Below, piece after piece: positions 12,441 through 25,825 of a stretch of DNA of 64,000 bases (positions are counted from its first letter, which is position 1; the number at the start of each line of letters is the position of its first letter). The stretch spans positions 94,768,670-94,832,669 of the forward strand of contig JBOZIK010000001.1 in NCBI GenBank assembly GCA_051453625.1. Reading direction: 5' to 3'. The stretch comes from Welwitschia mirabilis. Its lineage: Eukaryota > Gnetophyta > Gnetopsida > Welwitschiales. The position numbers were made by a program, and so were the translations under genes. The notes under the pieces were generated by a model. That model saw only the letters and a list, made by a program, of their open reading frames with translations. It had not been told where the DNA came from and ran no database searches.

Positions 12441-13680
12441 TAGAATATTTTTGTCTTTATTTTTAAGCTATTCATCCACATCTTAAAAGCTTTTTATGTT
12501 CTTGCATTCTTACTTAAGTATAAACGTTGCCTTGTCTTCTCTAATGCGTTCATTAGGATGAAACCTTTGCACATGATCATCCTCTAATTGTTATTTGATA
12601 CTCTTACCTATGATTAAACTCTTGAAAAATATATATTTTATCTTATTTGATATTTTTATTTATTTTTAATCTTAATATATTTTATAACTTGTATAAAATA
12701 AGGTTGTTTATAATTCTTTTTATGATAATATAGATTTGTTTTATCTTATTATCTAATTTATTGTAATACATCCATTATCTTTAGTGTCCAAGGTGTAAAA
12801 GCATTATCTTGTGTTACTCTTGAGATTTAATAAGAAGGTTTTAAAATCCATTAGAATGCCCTTTTATTACTAGAATCTATACAAAGGCATCAGATAAAAA
12901 GTTGTTTTTTTTGTAATAACATAAAATTCCCTTAACTATACTGAGTGCTTTCTAATATCATTCTAAAATATTTAAATTTCATAATGGAAAAAAGCTTAAC
13001 GATAGAGATCTTAAATACAATGTTTGAAAATATTGAAGAGATATGTTTTGATTGTGAGAAATATCCTCTACTTGAACAAAGTTGATTTCTTATGTCTTTG
13101 ATTAAAATTCTATGACATCTTCAGATGCCAAAGTCATTTGGATAATGCTTTGAACATTAACTTCTGAAAATTTAGCTAAAAGCTTGCTACTTGCCTTTAT
13201 TTAAAATTTTAGATAAATTTATTTTATATTTATTTTAGATATCTATTTCATATTAATAGTCTACTAAGCTTGACATTTTTCATTTATCTAAGCATGTTTC
13301 ACTACTTCATGTAATTTAAACACTTTAGTTTTTAGTTAACTTTCAAAGAAACTTTTCTTTTAGTTTATGGGTTATTTGTAGGACCTTATTTTTTGAAAAC
13401 CTAGACTTATATATTATATTATCTACTTAAATTCATGAAAAATTAAAAGATCCAATCATTGCAAGTTACTTAGTACATGTCTTATTACTTTTCTTTATTA
13501 AAAGTAGGCAGATGTGTTAGTAAGATTTCTTTAATTATCATACATTTTATCCTGGACTTATTAAGTACTATTTTGTACACATTAACATTTGAAGTGGAAA
13601 TTCAACTAGATCATATAAGAAAAAGTGTCAAAGAGGCATTGAAAAAAGCCCATATCAAAGGAGTGTAGAGTAGAAGAGGC
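12441..13680. other. Probable host DNA, no gene recognised
   Basis: It is AT-rich with no family match. Two plus-strand stretches stay open for 30-60 codons: 12985-13075, which reads TIEILNTMFENIEEICFDC, and 13477-13668, which ends in IRKSVKEALKKAHIKGV. Neither could be assigned. They may be decayed exons of the same host neighbourhood as the two remnants to the left. Confidence 0.35.
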
Positions 13681-14589
13681 TTATAATTTATGAGCTTAAG
13701 CTTGAAGAATTTCTACATAAAATCCTTAGAGGTAAGTGCCATAATTTAGAGTAAGAAATTATTATGTTGTAATATTTGATTTTATAGTTTTAGATTTTTG
13801 AGTCCAAGCTTATTTGGGTTTTGGTTAAAGCTTGGAAGTTGTTAAGATATTCAGCTTATGAATTTGAATGATGTTCAATCTTCTATAAGTATATTTAACT
13901 GTGTCCTTAAAAATTCTTTGTAAAGAAATTATGTGGCCTTTATTCAACCTTTTATGAATGATATACTAGCTCATAACATGTTTCCTAGCTAAGTAATCAT
14001 ATAACCTTAAGAAATGAGGAAGGTTAAAACCCCATGTATAACAAAAATGTTTTTGTAAATTTGAAGTTGATATACATATATAGTATGAATATTTAAGCAT
14101 ATTCCATAAAGTCAAAGTGAAGAGTAGAGGAAGAAGAGAATTTGTAGAGGTCTAATAATTTCAAACACAAGAGGTAAATATAATTGTACTTATCACAATG
14201 TTCAATCATTTATTCAACAATTTATATGGAGTTGAAGGAAGATTTGTTTGATAAAATATTATTTATCACTATAAGTTGTATCCTATAGTAAGTCATTTTG
14301 AAGTTCTTTAGAGATGGGTTTTGTATTAAGTTAAAAAGATAGAAATTTAATATCCTTATCTAGAAAATAAAGGAAGTGAATATTCAACTAACTATATGTT
14401 TGAAGTTTGACCAACTTTGATTCAAGAAAAGCTATAGTCAAAGAAAGATAAATTAAACATTATAAAGTATAGTGATTAGGAGAGATAGAAGTAGAAGCTA
14501 CTTGGGAATATAAAATATATGTATTATTATAAAGAACTAAGCTTTCTTATTCAAGTTTTGAGGACGAAAATTTTTAAGGAGTGGAGGAA
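13680..14589 (+). pseudogene. Chromovirus-type pol 3' end (integrase tail/chromodomain-like), element I
   Basis: Plus-strand reading near the LTR gives VEATWEY at 14491-14511 and SSFEDENF at 14551-14574. Chromovirus integrases end with a chromodomain whose closing motif is EATWE, followed some 20 residues later by an acidic FED(E/K) tail just before the polypurine tract. The spacing here fits. Upstream to about 13680 the frame is too decayed to name. It supports a Ty3/gypsy chromovirus on the plus strand whose 3' end abuts the LTR at 14590. Confidence 0.6.
14575..14589 (+). promoter_or_regulatory. Polypurine tract of element I
   Basis: AAGGAGTGGAGGAA is purine-rich apart from one T and ends directly at the LTR start TGTCATGTC. 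It is the primer for plus-strand DNA synthesis in LTR elements. Confidence 0.75.
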
Positions 14590-16171
14590 TGTCATGTCTA
14601 GATTTTTAAAGGTTCAAAGATTTAGCCTAATTAGTTAAGTAAAAATAAATTACAAATAACTTTATTGTTATGGAGTCCACTAAGATAATTTTATTATTAC
14701 AATCTTTATTTATTCTCTATTTATTTTATTATTATTGAGATGTAATTACTTTAAGGAAATTTGTTATGCTACAATTATTATTTTAAGTGCTTTCTTTCTT
14801 GTAATAATTATAATTAATAACATTATTGTTTAGTAATTTCTTGTTTATTTAATAATAATCTTTAATGGATAAATTATTGGTTAAATTAGTAGCTAAATTA
14901 GTGGTTAAAATAGTGGCTAAATTAGTAAATAAATGGCTAAATTACTAGCTAAACTAGTATTATATTATTTTATTCTCTTTTTGTAATGGTTGCATTTAAA
15001 TACCATGATTAGTATATTTTATTATTTTCTTATTTCTTATTTTTATGGATGTGAAAAGACTCTTGTAATGATTATAACTATTAGAATGCATTATGCTATT
15101 TTATTTTAATATTTTATTTTATTAGTGCATGGTAAGGAAATGCCCATAATTATGATGTTGCACTTTCTTTTATTTAGCATTTATTCATTATGAAAAATAT
15201 TTTTTATGTGGCTATTGGAATTACTTACTAAGTGGCTTATCTTAACTCTTTATCATATAATTACAAGTAGTGGAACGTTAAATATTTATTATTTATCATT
15301 ATGATGAAATATTAATGCACTTAGTGGCTAGATAAGGTAATGATTAGAGGTTATGGAATTATTATCACCTTCTTTTTGTGATGGTATTTCTTCATATCCG
15401 TGTGTCTCTTTATATTCCTACATGAGTTTGGTATAAATAGGGCTCCCTTATCCTCTCATTTTCATGTTTTTAAGATATCCTCTATTCTTTTATCTTGATG
15501 ATTGTAAAACTTAAATCTTAGAAAGAATTAGAGTCTTGGAAGTCTTGAATTCTTCAAAAGTTCTCATCTAATTTTTATATATCCCAATTAATTTTTGCAT
15601 CTTTATAGGTTCCATTATGTTTACATATTTGTTTCGTTCCTTATTTTTTCATCCTTTTTAAAGCTTAATTCAGTTTTTGATTCTTAATAGAATACTACTT
15701 TTCAATAAAATTGTAAAGTATGGAATTGTATTCCTTATCTATGAGTAGTTATTTCTATCACTTTCTTGATAAATCGTTTGAAAGTTTTAGTGTGATTGCA
15801 ATTCAAAATTTTATTCTTATTACTTAGTAAGAATTAGTATCTTATTCTTGATAATGTATCTTGATCTTATATCTTCTAATAATATCTTATGACATTCAGA
15901 TCTTATGAAAATGAGATGTCCATAGATTACTGAATCACGCAATGAAAGGTGAGAATACATACATCATTGAATGAGGTAGTGGCATTGATAGAACCATAGA
16001 TCACTGAATGAGGTAGTGGAGGAAAAGAAAAATACATGAAAAATTTATGAAAAATTCATAGATTACTAATTGAAGTAGTGAACCTTATAGATCACTGAAT
16101 GAGGTAGTGGAGGAAAAGAAAAACATATGAAAAATTTGTTAGTTATTCTCATTTCATTTCCATAAAATCAT
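14590..16171 (+). repeat. LTR of element I, left piece (split by element C)
   Basis: It starts TGTCATGTC after a polypurine tract. The first half holds a degenerate short repeat on the theme GGCTAAATTAGTA (14870-14955). The second half (15905-16120) holds repeats of ATAGATCACTGAATGAGGTAGTGG, shared with the LTRs of element H. It stops at the edge of element C and resumes at 34674, as shown by lining both pieces up with H's LTR. Confidence 0.75.
15905..16120 (+). repeat. LTR-internal tandem repeat, element I copy
   Basis: At least four degenerate units centred on GATCACTGAATGAGGTAGTG, with unequal spacing. The same unit, in the same orientation relative to the LTR, fills 20515-20755 and 26840-27130 in element H. 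Confidence 0.85.
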
Positions 16172-17307
16172 TATTGTGATGCACATCTATGCTTCAAAAT
16201 GTAATATTCTAAAGATCAAATTTGATTTGCAAGACTTAAAAGTTGATAATATAATTGTACATAATACACATTTACATAGTGAAATTAACCTAGATGTCAT
16301 AAACTTAGAGAAGACTTTTAAAAGAGAACTCAGAAAATTAATTTTATAAAGATAAGAAGAACTTATTTTTTAACTTTTTTTAATAGGAAATGAAATAGAA
16401 CAATGTAAGGATGACTATGGAATGCAATGCAATTGAATGAAGTGAAATTCAATGCAATGTAGAATGAATGCAAATCTAATGCAAATAATTAATAAAAATT
16501 TTTATCTATTGTCATCTAGATTGGTCCTCATAACTTATATCAACTACAAATTCATGTTACTTTCATTAGAATTAAGATAAGTTTTAAGAAAGAGAAGAGA
16601 AAGTATTGGAAGAGAATTCCAATTTAGTCAATATATTTATTAATTAAATTGAAGTACATCTACTTATAAACAATAACTCCTCAATGGAGGATTAAGGTAG
16701 AATGGATCTACTTGCCCCTAAAAATCTCTAATTGTCATAAGAATTTGAATGTTAAAAAATAGTGGAATGAGGCCTAAAAGGAGTTATCTATAATTTGGGA
16801 TGGATGGTTAATAATCATCAAGGAAGTAAAGTAAAAAGGTACAAATAGATTTAATAATTTCATAACAAATGGATTAGTTTTTTAAATAGTTCTATTCATC
16901 ATCTGGTCCATGATTTACATGATGTAGTGGATGACTCCTTTAACTATCAACTACTACTCTACACATGTTAATTATCTAGTCTCTGCTAAAAGTCATCTAT
17001 ATAGAATCATCTAGATGATAACATGAACAATATCAAAACATATCAAATAATCTCTTCTAGTTGTCATCCTACTGCAATTGTTTAGACAATTATGTGGACG
17101 ACCAGATTTTCTTTCTTAAATTCATTTTGATCATCATCCTTTAATTCACCATCATAAAAAAGTTGTTTCTTGTGTTGTAAATTGATGTATTTTGCGACTT
17201 GCATGAAAGCTTTACATAATTTGCATAAGTCCCTTGAAATATTATCAATTAGGCCTTGAAAATATGCTTCATAAATATGTCAAATAGGTTAATCTATATT
17301 TGCAACA
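16172..17307 (-). repeat. 3' LTR of element C
   Basis: 1136 bp. It starts TATTGTGATGC (family start TG, now TA) and ends TGCAACA. It aligns with 33513-34673 throughout, for example CTCCTCAATGGAGGATT at 16679 and again near 34020. Confidence 0.9.
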
Positions 17308-17320
17308 TGGTTCCCCACCT
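17308..17320 (-). promoter_or_regulatory. Polypurine tract of element C
   Basis: On the minus strand AGGTGGGGAACCA precedes the LTR start TGTTGCA. The position and the G run fit the second-strand primer. Confidence 0.65.
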
Positions 17321-19080
17321 TGCATTTATTAGTCACTAAAAAAGTACCCAGATAACAAGTAACAAGCCAAACTAACAAAATAAGTGAGGAAAGAAAAGAA
17401 AACTTAAAACATATATATATCATTAGAATTAAATTTTGAGTATAAAATGCTAAATACATTAAATGGAGGCCAAAGTTGTAAGGTAAAAATTTTTGACCCA
17501 TAAATCATGTAATATATGTATCTATTCGTCAACTTCAAACTAAATGTTCAAGTCATCCTGAGTTGCATAAACCATGAATAAAAGAAAAGAAATTGTTCTA
17601 AATATGAAAAATAATCCTATATGTCAATTTAAGACAAGCATGGACTAGATCCTATAAAAGTAGGTTTTAAAGCATAAAAAAGATTATAAAAAAGAGTAAT
17701 AGCTCATGATTAAAAGGTTAAGTCGTAGGAGAGACCATGAAAAAGAAAAAATAATAAGAAAAGGATCAACAAAAAGAACATCAATGCCATTAGGCTAAAG
17801 GATGGTCAAGGTGGAGGTCAATTTGATTTTATGCATAACAATCAAGTGATGAAAAATGTAACAAGTAGATTAGAAAATGATGAAGTCCTAATTATTATAT
17901 TGAAAAAATTGAGAAAAATGAATTTAATAAGATAAGCCAATAAACTAAGATAAGACAAAAATAAAAATGGATAAGACATTTTACCCTAAATTCCAACCTA
18001 GAAAAACTCCTTGGTTAAAAATATAAACCTACTTAATGTAAAAATGTATGATTTAATGTAAACACTATGGAGTACCATTTGAAAGTACAATGATGATGAT
18101 AATATCTAATGTTATTTTGCAAAGTATTAAGTCATGTTTGGGCTATAATTCAATCCCTCTTTAGTTGTGACAACCATGGTACTTTGATAAGACATCATCC
18201 AATGATCCATATACTCATATGCTTATGAAGTCAATGCCTTAAAGTGATGGAAGTTTTTAAGTTAATGAGGTATTAAAAAATACCATTCATCATGATTACA
18301 GAAGTGCAATTACTACTAAGAGAATAAGGACCCATAAGCCAAATGTATATCATGGCTAACTAATCTTATAGTTGAGTTCCTATAGCTACCATTATTGCCA
18401 AAGACCCCTCTTAAGAAAATTTGCCCTAGTATGCTTATAGTAGTACATCATATTATAATTGCATAAGGGTGTTTTCTTTTTTAATTTTCCTTCTTTTTTT
18501 AATTTTTTTTTATTGACTTAGACTCCCATTTTTTAAAGAATTGATTAATAATTGAAATGATAAAGTACTAACATATATGGTTGAAAATAAGCATTAGATT
18601 AACATAATTAATACTTTTAACAAAATTAATAAAGATATTGATTATGGACATTGGAATGTCTTAAGATTAGCTAAATCCAATCTTTATCACTTAAAAACCA
18701 AAAGTAAATAATTACTTAGTTATGGTAACACATATGGAAGTTAAACATAAATAAAATTAAAGATTATTAAGTAGTATCATAATCTAAACCAAGGAATAAG
18801 ACAAAGAAAGAATTTAATAGATAGCAAAGGAAGGATCCTCTTTTTTGCAAAGGGGGTCTTCCAAGTTAATTGCTTTTATCATATTAGAAATATAAGAACA
18901 ATATTCAGAGATATATAAAGTTTTAACCTTTATCAATTAACATTTTAGATTTCTTAAGTTTAAAGGTCAAAGATCTCAGTGGAGCCATTAGAATGTACCC
19001 TTTCCACATGATAAGAGCTTAGCCATTCATAGGTTAACTTGTTATGTAAAGATGAACTTGAGTATTATAAAAAAGCATAA
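17321..19080. other. Non-coding spacer between integrase and 3' LTR, element C
   Basis: No gene. From about 17980 on it aligns with the spacers of A and B (for example 18320-18430 with 2461-2570). The 70-codon open stretch at 17289-17501 has no counterpart in A or B and crosses the LTR edge, so I do not call it. Confidence 0.6.
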
Positions 19081-19508
19081 ATTAACCTAGTTCAAAGGAT
19101 TTATGGAAAAGCTTTATATCATGATGAAATTTGGTATGGACTTTATGGATGAATTTCTATGGATAGCACTCATTCTTTTCTCATTAAGGTGTTTAACTTG
19201 TGTTATATGATAGTGAACATTCTCATCATGATTTAACACATTAATTTAATGGGTAGTACAATAAGAGTTATAGCAAACATTAATAGGTAGAACACACGTT
19301 TTACTGTATATAAGTTCACAAGGTAAAAATCCAAGTGAATTATGCCAAACAGTATGATAAGCTCATAGCACATCATTAAGTTAAAGAAACCAAGATTTAT
19401 TATTTTTGGAAATATGTTTCTAAAGTAGCTTCTTAATCTCTCTATTAGTATTCTTAGCTTAACCATTTCTTTGATAATTATAGGCATTTGCAATTTGATG
19501 TTTAATTC
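19080..19508 (-). pseudogene. Integrase C-terminal half, element C (cut off by element H)
   Basis: Minus-strand reading from the junction gives IKHQIANAYNYQRNG and then NREIKK. This matches the core segment after the second catalytic aspartate in Ty3/gypsy integrases, where HPQT.GQ and NREIK are the usual blocks. The tail at 19250-19330 aligns with the YELMYEK region of element B. The first half of the core lies across the insertion, at 27991-28670. The two halves meet exactly at the AATTC target duplication, so the insertion destroyed the gene; many later stops are also present. Confidence 0.8.
19504..19508. repeat. Target-site duplication AATTC (left) of element H
   Basis: Identical to 27991-27995. 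Both copies lie in the decayed integrase frame of element C. Confidence 0.85.
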
Positions 19509-21621
19509 TATAATGTTGTATTTCTAACTTTAACGTTTGAACATTACTTATTTTACCAAAGGATTAAGTCCTTATTATTTCCCTCAATCATATGCATTAA
19601 TTATGTAATAACCCAAAATTTTAATAAAAATTCAATACATGAGGACCCTTAGTTTTAACACCCTTCATCAAATCTATTTATATTATATTTTAAATATTTT
19701 TGGAATAAAGAGAGACACATATGACTTTATTGTGACTCGATTTTTAATAAATAGGTAATAATATCAATTAAAGGAATAATACTAATTTTCTATACTCATA
19801 ATTAGACTATTAATCTTCAATAAACAGCTACAAGTGATACCTAGAAATAAATTACCAACTTCATACATTATTGAAAATTAATTCAAGGAAAGACAACTGC
19901 AATTGATATTTAACACATTTTTCGAGGAATTACATATTTAAAATTCAAATTTTTTAATAAAATTTCTCAAGATAGGCATGAAGATTATGTGCTAAATCAT
20001 CACATTTCATTGCAATAAATTGTAGGGAAATATTCATTATTCAATACAAAATACAACATCTAAGTAAACTTTATAAACTGCAATCACACATATGATAAAA
20101 TGGAGTGTAGCTCTTAACACATCCAAGGAACATTATCCCAGAAAAGTATATTGTGATCTCATGAAACTCAATCATATAAAACCAAGTATCTAAGACTACT
20201 AAAGAATTACACATTATTCAATAAAGCGTTTTCATCAATACTGAATTAATGGTCCTGATCATCCTTTTGCCCACTTTAGCATTTATACTCTATATTTTTC
20301 ACCTGTTACACAAAATTATGGGATGAGAACTATGAAAACCTCATAGCTCCTAAAATGATCCAGGCAAGGCTAGGCAAGACAAGGATTCTTTCAAGAGTTA
20401 AGATGGAAAGGAAAAGTAAAGGCTTCAAGAAAATAAGATATATCAAAAACAAACTAACCTTATGGTTATGAAATAAGAATAATCAATATATATTTTCCAT
20501 ATATCTCAATCACTTCACTACCTCATTTAGCAATAGATGAAACCCACTTTCTTATTTAGTGATCTATGATTCTCATATGATATTTTATATTTCACTTCAC
20601 TACCTCATTCAATGATCTATGAAGCCAACTGCCTCATTCAGTGATGTAATATTCCCACTACCTCATTTGGTGATTGTCGGATTCTCACTTCACTGCCTCA
20701 TTTGATGACCTGTAAAGTCCACTACCTTATTTGGTAATCTATGAAATCACATAACCATAGGTTCAAGAACCATGGTAATAATAGAAGTATGATAAAGTTT
20801 GATCATGAAATATTAACTCACATTAAGAATAATATAACATCAAGACATTAAGTACAAAATTTGGTAGGAGTCAAGACTTGAAATAAGACTGATCCTATTT
20901 TACTAAGAATCACACAATTTTACATTCATTTTTTAAGAATAGAAACATAAAAAACTCATTAACAAAATGCATATACAGAAGGGACCGATAAGAAAGAAAG
21001 AAAGAATGGAACCATACCCATAGGTATTTGAGCTCTTCAAAGATCTTCCAAGTTTCCAAAGCTCCTAGACCTCCTAAGCGGTAAGACTCAAAGGCAAAGT
21101 CTTGTCAAAAAAGTAAGCTAAACTTGAGGGAGAAATAATTCTATTTATAATGAAATAACATAGCTAAGATAAAAGGACTCAAAAATACGAAATAATGCAT
21201 CATGGTTCAATGATAAAGGTGGAGATTTTATAACATCTCATAAAGACTTTCCTAGCCATTAGGTGCATTAATAATATATAAAAAGAAGAATGTTTTTTAT
21301 TCCATCATATTTAATCATAATAATAAAGAAAAATAATAATCCTCCAAAGTTAACAATTAATCATGCACAAATTCTAGAAAGGTACAATAAAAATAAAAGT
21401 AAATGAAATGAAATCATCACCACTATAAGAACATTCTTAAAGATTATAAAGTAATATTTTAATCAAGACAAAAGAAACTTAAAGCACAATTCAATACACT
21501 ATCATCTCAAGATCATAATATTTATATTAGTTGTAGATTTCAAAATAATTAAATCTTTCTAAATAATTCATTAAACTTAATCTTTGCATCTTTTAAAAGA
21601 AGATAAAATGTGGACGTGACA
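19509..21621 (-). repeat. 3' LTR of element H
   Basis: 2113 bp, TATAATG... to ...GTGGACGTGACA (the terminal TG has become TA at the left). It pairs with 25841-27990. It contains the tandem repeat at 20515-20755. Confidence 0.9.
20515..20755 (-). repeat. LTR-internal tandem repeat, element H 3' LTR
   Basis: About seven degenerate units on the theme CACTACCTCATTCAGTGATC (plus strand), spaced 25-45 bases. The same unit occurs in H's other LTR and in element I. Confidence 0.85.
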
Positions 21622-21638
21622 TTTCTCACCTCGTTAAG
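21622..21638 (-). promoter_or_regulatory. Polypurine tract of element H
   Basis: On the minus strand, CGAGGTGAGAAA runs directly into the LTR start TGTCACGTCC. Confidence 0.7.
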
Positions 21639-21639
21639 A

Positions 21640-21800
21640 AGTTTTTTCCTTAAAACTTACTAATAGATCAGGTCTCTACTAATTAATATCTACTTTTGTC
21701 TCCCAAGATTCTTCTTCTATAGATTGGTTGTTTCATATTAATCATGAAAATATTCTCCACAATATCTATTAAAAGTTGCTTTTATAGACATACGGATCTT
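21640..21800 (-). pseudogene. Chromodomain-like integrase tail, element H
   Basis: Minus-strand reading gives SIEEESWETKVDIN, two stops, then RPDLLVSFKEKTS just before the polypurine tract. This is the standard end of a chromovirus integrase: the chromodomain closes with E-(A/S)-(T/S)-WE, followed by a YPDLF-like block and an F-(E)-(D/E)-K-(T/S) tail. The chromodomain is thought to steer integration to particular chromatin. Only the end is readable; upstream the frame dissolves. The same kind of tail lies in element I at 14491-14574, which supports placing both in one family. Confidence 0.65.
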
Positions 21801-24800
21801 TACCATCTTTCTAAAGATTAATTTTGAAATTTAAACTATAATTGGTATTTTAATACACAATATGGATCATGCAATCTTACTAAGTACTTCACAATAAAAA
21901 TATAAAGCCATATTCCACCACTTCCTTTTAACAAACTTACTACAAGGTGCATGTTAAAAGTTTCTTCTTAGATGCCTTCATATTGGAAGTACTTGGTATA
22001 GGCTAGCCTTTAGCTTTACATAGTTGTTCTTCAACAAACTCATTCACATAGGTTATTTAAGGCCACTGATATCATCAATCTAAAGATTTATATAACTTAT
22101 TCTTACATTAAAATAGATGCCTAATCACCATCATTACGATGATAAATTTCATGACATATTGACTTCAAAAATTTACACAAAATCCTTTGTTAATCATAAC
22201 CTTCAAATCTTTTTCATTTTCTAAGGGTATAATGATTATTTAATTAGGGAAAACATTATGAACTAGCATATTTATCATGCAAGGAATTTCTAAGAAAATA
22301 ATTTAATTCACTTATAAATAAGTTGAACCATTTAATTTCATAAGCCAAAATATCTTAATGACCTCCTTGCTTAGACCAAAGCAAAACATACTTGAATCAT
22401 TAATTCCAAAACAACAACTTAAATTTGGCAACTACAATCTCTTACTCCAAATTGTGACACACACTTCTAGGTTGTGAAATAGAAATTTCTCAAGATTAAG
22501 CTCAAAAATTGTAGATCTCTTCCACACTACACTTCTTTGTTATGTACTTCTTTCAATGCCTCTTTGACACTTTTCCATGTATAATCTAGTTGAACTTTTA
22601 CTTTAATGGCTTACATGTATAATATAGCATTTGAAAGTCTAATAAGTGAAGGATTTAATGTGTGAATTAAGTTTATTTATTTTTTAAGCATGCCACTGAG
22701 AATTACATTATATAGGCCAATGATAAGTAATAAGAGAACTAAGTTAATATTGATGGTAAACTTTATTGATGATGATATGTAGGTTTCTAAGATAAGTAAA
22801 AAGTTAAGAAGCCTAACCAAATGAACTCTCATACTTCATTGGTAATTAATGCACACATCAGCATATATAGAGAGAAGATGTTGAATATTTGTAAAAGACA
22901 GTATGAAATGTATATATGTTGCTCTTCACTTAAGGTATTAAAAAGGTTTTACCTTCTTGTTGATTTAGAATTTAAATCTTAGATTATGCTAGGACCTAAA
23001 AATAGAAGGTTGAATTAGTTCTTTGATGCATTCTTGAATACACAATGGAAAGAGATGTGAATAGAAATTGAAGCACATACATGTAAAAGTATAAATTTCA
23101 AGTGAACTAGGAAATCTTGCATTGTAATAATATGTACCTTATATTAATCATAAATGCACTCTTCAAGGGAAACTTTACCTTAGTTTCTGACCTCATGTGA
23201 CTTTCCTTGGCTTTTAGTGATTAGATGAATGCAAGATTGAATTAGGTATCAAGAATTCTCCTCAGTTTTTGTCACTATTTTATGTGCTCTTATTAGTTAT
23301 TCTCATCATTGGTTTTAAATTTAGCATTCTGTAAAAGTCATACAACTTATGTATTTTAACCTCCAAAATTCACATTAGGATCACACTTTTCTACAAAATA
23401 TGGTTAAGTCTAATACTATTTAATAATTTCTTTAAAAATATTCTATGTCTTAAACTTATATAACTATATTAAACTAAGTGTTTAAAAAAAATCAATTTGA
23501 TTTCAACTTGAAATTGAACTTACTATCTCACTCTTAAACTTCTTATGTCTTATTCACTACATCAACACTAATTTAGTTAAAATGAAATGATCATCTAACA
23601 AGTAAATAATTGCATAAAAACTTGTTAATATGTGTTTAATTTTTCAATAAATAATTAACATAACTCCCTAGAAAACCACCATGTAAATTCAATGTCTATA
23701 TCTATGTTGACTAAACGACAAAGACCAATCCATAGTGATATTGAATGGAAGGAAATAATGAGATTTTACTATGGGGAAATCCGTGAAATATGGCAACACT
23801 AATCATGGTTTAATGAAGATGAAATACATATGTACAAGATTAAAACTGTGGATTATACCTTTAGCCTTCTACATATTTATTCCTTTTTAGTTTACCTCTC
23901 TCAGATTTTTCTTCCTCTTTGATTTCTTTAGATCTAATGTTATTGACCTTGCCTTCCTTTCTCTTTTCTTATAGAGAATGGTTTATCTATCTTTAGAGTA
24001 AACCCTTTTCTTGATAACTAGCAGAGATAGGGTAGAAGAGGTGCACTAAGACGAAGAAAAGAAAATATGTTGAGATAAGAAACTATAATATTTTTATGCT
24101 AGAGAAAGGAAGAAAGTGTAAGTGAAAAGAGGGGGTATTTATGCATCTGTATTAGCTTCTTGTAAACACTTTTGCAAAGTGTTTTCAAATATTATATAGT
24201 TAACTTTCAAGTAGGTGATTCTAATAATTCTACATGTTGCAAGTAGAATAGGATTGCAGTGAGAGAATGCACTACAGAAGGAAGAAAGTAAGCCTATGAA
24301 AGAATGGAGTTATGTATCTATGCACATTTGCAAATAGCATCATGCAAGAGGAGTGACACATAAGAGAAAAGAAAGGGACATGTTATCTAATGATGTAAGC
24401 AATAGTGAAATGACACTACATAGGAGGGGACACACACTAAAAACTGAATGATGCTATGTAGGAGAGACGTGCAAGTGATGAAAGTGCATTATGCAGAAGG
24501 AAGGATTCATGAGAGCATTTGGAAATTTATTTGATTTTAAAACATAGATGACACTTGAGTGATTACAGGGGGCAATAAAATTGGTTATTTGTTCAGTTTA
24601 ATTTGATTTGTAAATGAAGGAAGGACATCTAAGTTTTCAAGAACCATCTTAAAGACCTAAAACTTGGAGGTTTCATTAAGGAAATGGAGAAGAATGATAA
24701 ATCAAGGCAACATATGTAAATGAAACAAGAGTGCCTTACAAGGATGAAATGAATAAATGCATCTGAAAGTGAATAGGAAAGAAGTAGATAAAGAAACACA

Positions 24801-25825
24801 TAGGGAGATACCCAATAAAATGCTTAGTAAAGAAGCTAGATTTATCGATGTTTCAGCTGAAGAACTTGCTATTAGAAAAAAAATTATTAAGAATTTTCTT
24901 AAGAGAAAAGGTGACGTGTATTTTATGTTGTTAACGCTCTTCCAATATAACATCCTTAACAAAATTCAACACATGATATTATTAGTCTATGGTGACTAGC
25001 TCATCGGCTGCCATTAGCATCATGGAAGTCAGACCTAAGTGATACATTACATTATGGTAGTGCTCCTTTAATTAAGCCCTACAACCTACATGGACATCTA
25101 AAATGTGCTTACTAGCTTTCTTTTCAATGAGTTTTGGTTAGTGTAACAACAACAGTAGTTAGGATCATAGTAATCATTGGCGGTTCAGTTACATTTGAGT
25201 TATTCTTTTGCATAACGCATTTTTCTCAAAGCATTTATTACTAACATAGTAATAAAGATGCTATTACATTTAAATGGTGCTTCAATGGCAATACAAATTA
25301 AGAAACACAAATCATAAAAGAATAAATAATTTTAATGGTTGGCATTAAATCAATTCTTGTCTTCTACCAACTCTATTCATTTCTTTATAGCATTCATTTT
25401 TCTCTGCATTACTTCAAATAATATCTTTCTTTTAATTGATTTCTTGATTTTGGAATTGATATGGAATCCATTTATAGATTATTCCTTTACACATGACTAA
25501 GGTTTAATATACATTGTGCATGTGTTTTATTTATTAAAATGTTTAAATGATTTTCATACTAAAATACATAATAGTCAACTCTTTGGTTTTATTATAAACT
25601 CCTTTTAGAGATTTTGGCTTCTCCTAAGGTTATCTTATTATTAAGACATCATCTAATAATTAATCCTATAGTTGATTATACGATACATAAATTTTGATTG
25701 ATTAATTTATTTATTTATTTTTAGTTTATTTAAGAAATTTCCCTTCACAAAATATTCAACCTAAGTTATAATGTTGAAACTTGTGATAACTAGATAATAA
25801 TTATGCCTAGTAAATCTTAACCTAG
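21801..25825. other. Internal region of element H without recognisable genes
   Basis: About 4 kb. No RT, protease or gag motif was found on either strand. The best open stretches are 24757-24999 (plus, 80 codons, many charged residues) and its minus-strand overlap; neither has a known motif. Around 24250-24510, variants of ATGCTATGTAGGAGAGACG recur. Near 23000 a block resembling GACCTAAAAATAGAAGGTTG occurs. The stretch may include a further unrecognised insertion. Confidence 0.4.
24250..24510. repeat. Degenerate short repeat in element H internal region
   Basis: Five or so loosely spaced variants of TGCTATGTAGGAGRGACA, at about 24265, 24345, 24415, 24450 and 24488. Each is followed by a purine-rich stretch. 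Unit length varies, so it is not a clean tandem array. Confidence 0.45.

Noticed and set aside
15905-16120. Spaced repeats as a CRISPR-like array
   Set aside because: Units are degenerate, spacing is irregular, the DNA is plant nuclear, and the repeats are part of an LTR.
16167-16171. ATCAT as target duplication of element C
   Set aside because: The right flank at 34674 reads TTCCC; no 5 bp match was found within a few bases of either edge.
22980-23040. Block like GACCTAAAAATAGAAGGTTG as a known transposon signature
   Set aside because: A single short resemblance from memory; no termini or duplication found around it.
24702-24999. Overlapping 80-86 codon ORFs on opposite strands
   Set aside because: No family motif; each is the mirror of the other in low-complexity AT-rich DNA of element H.
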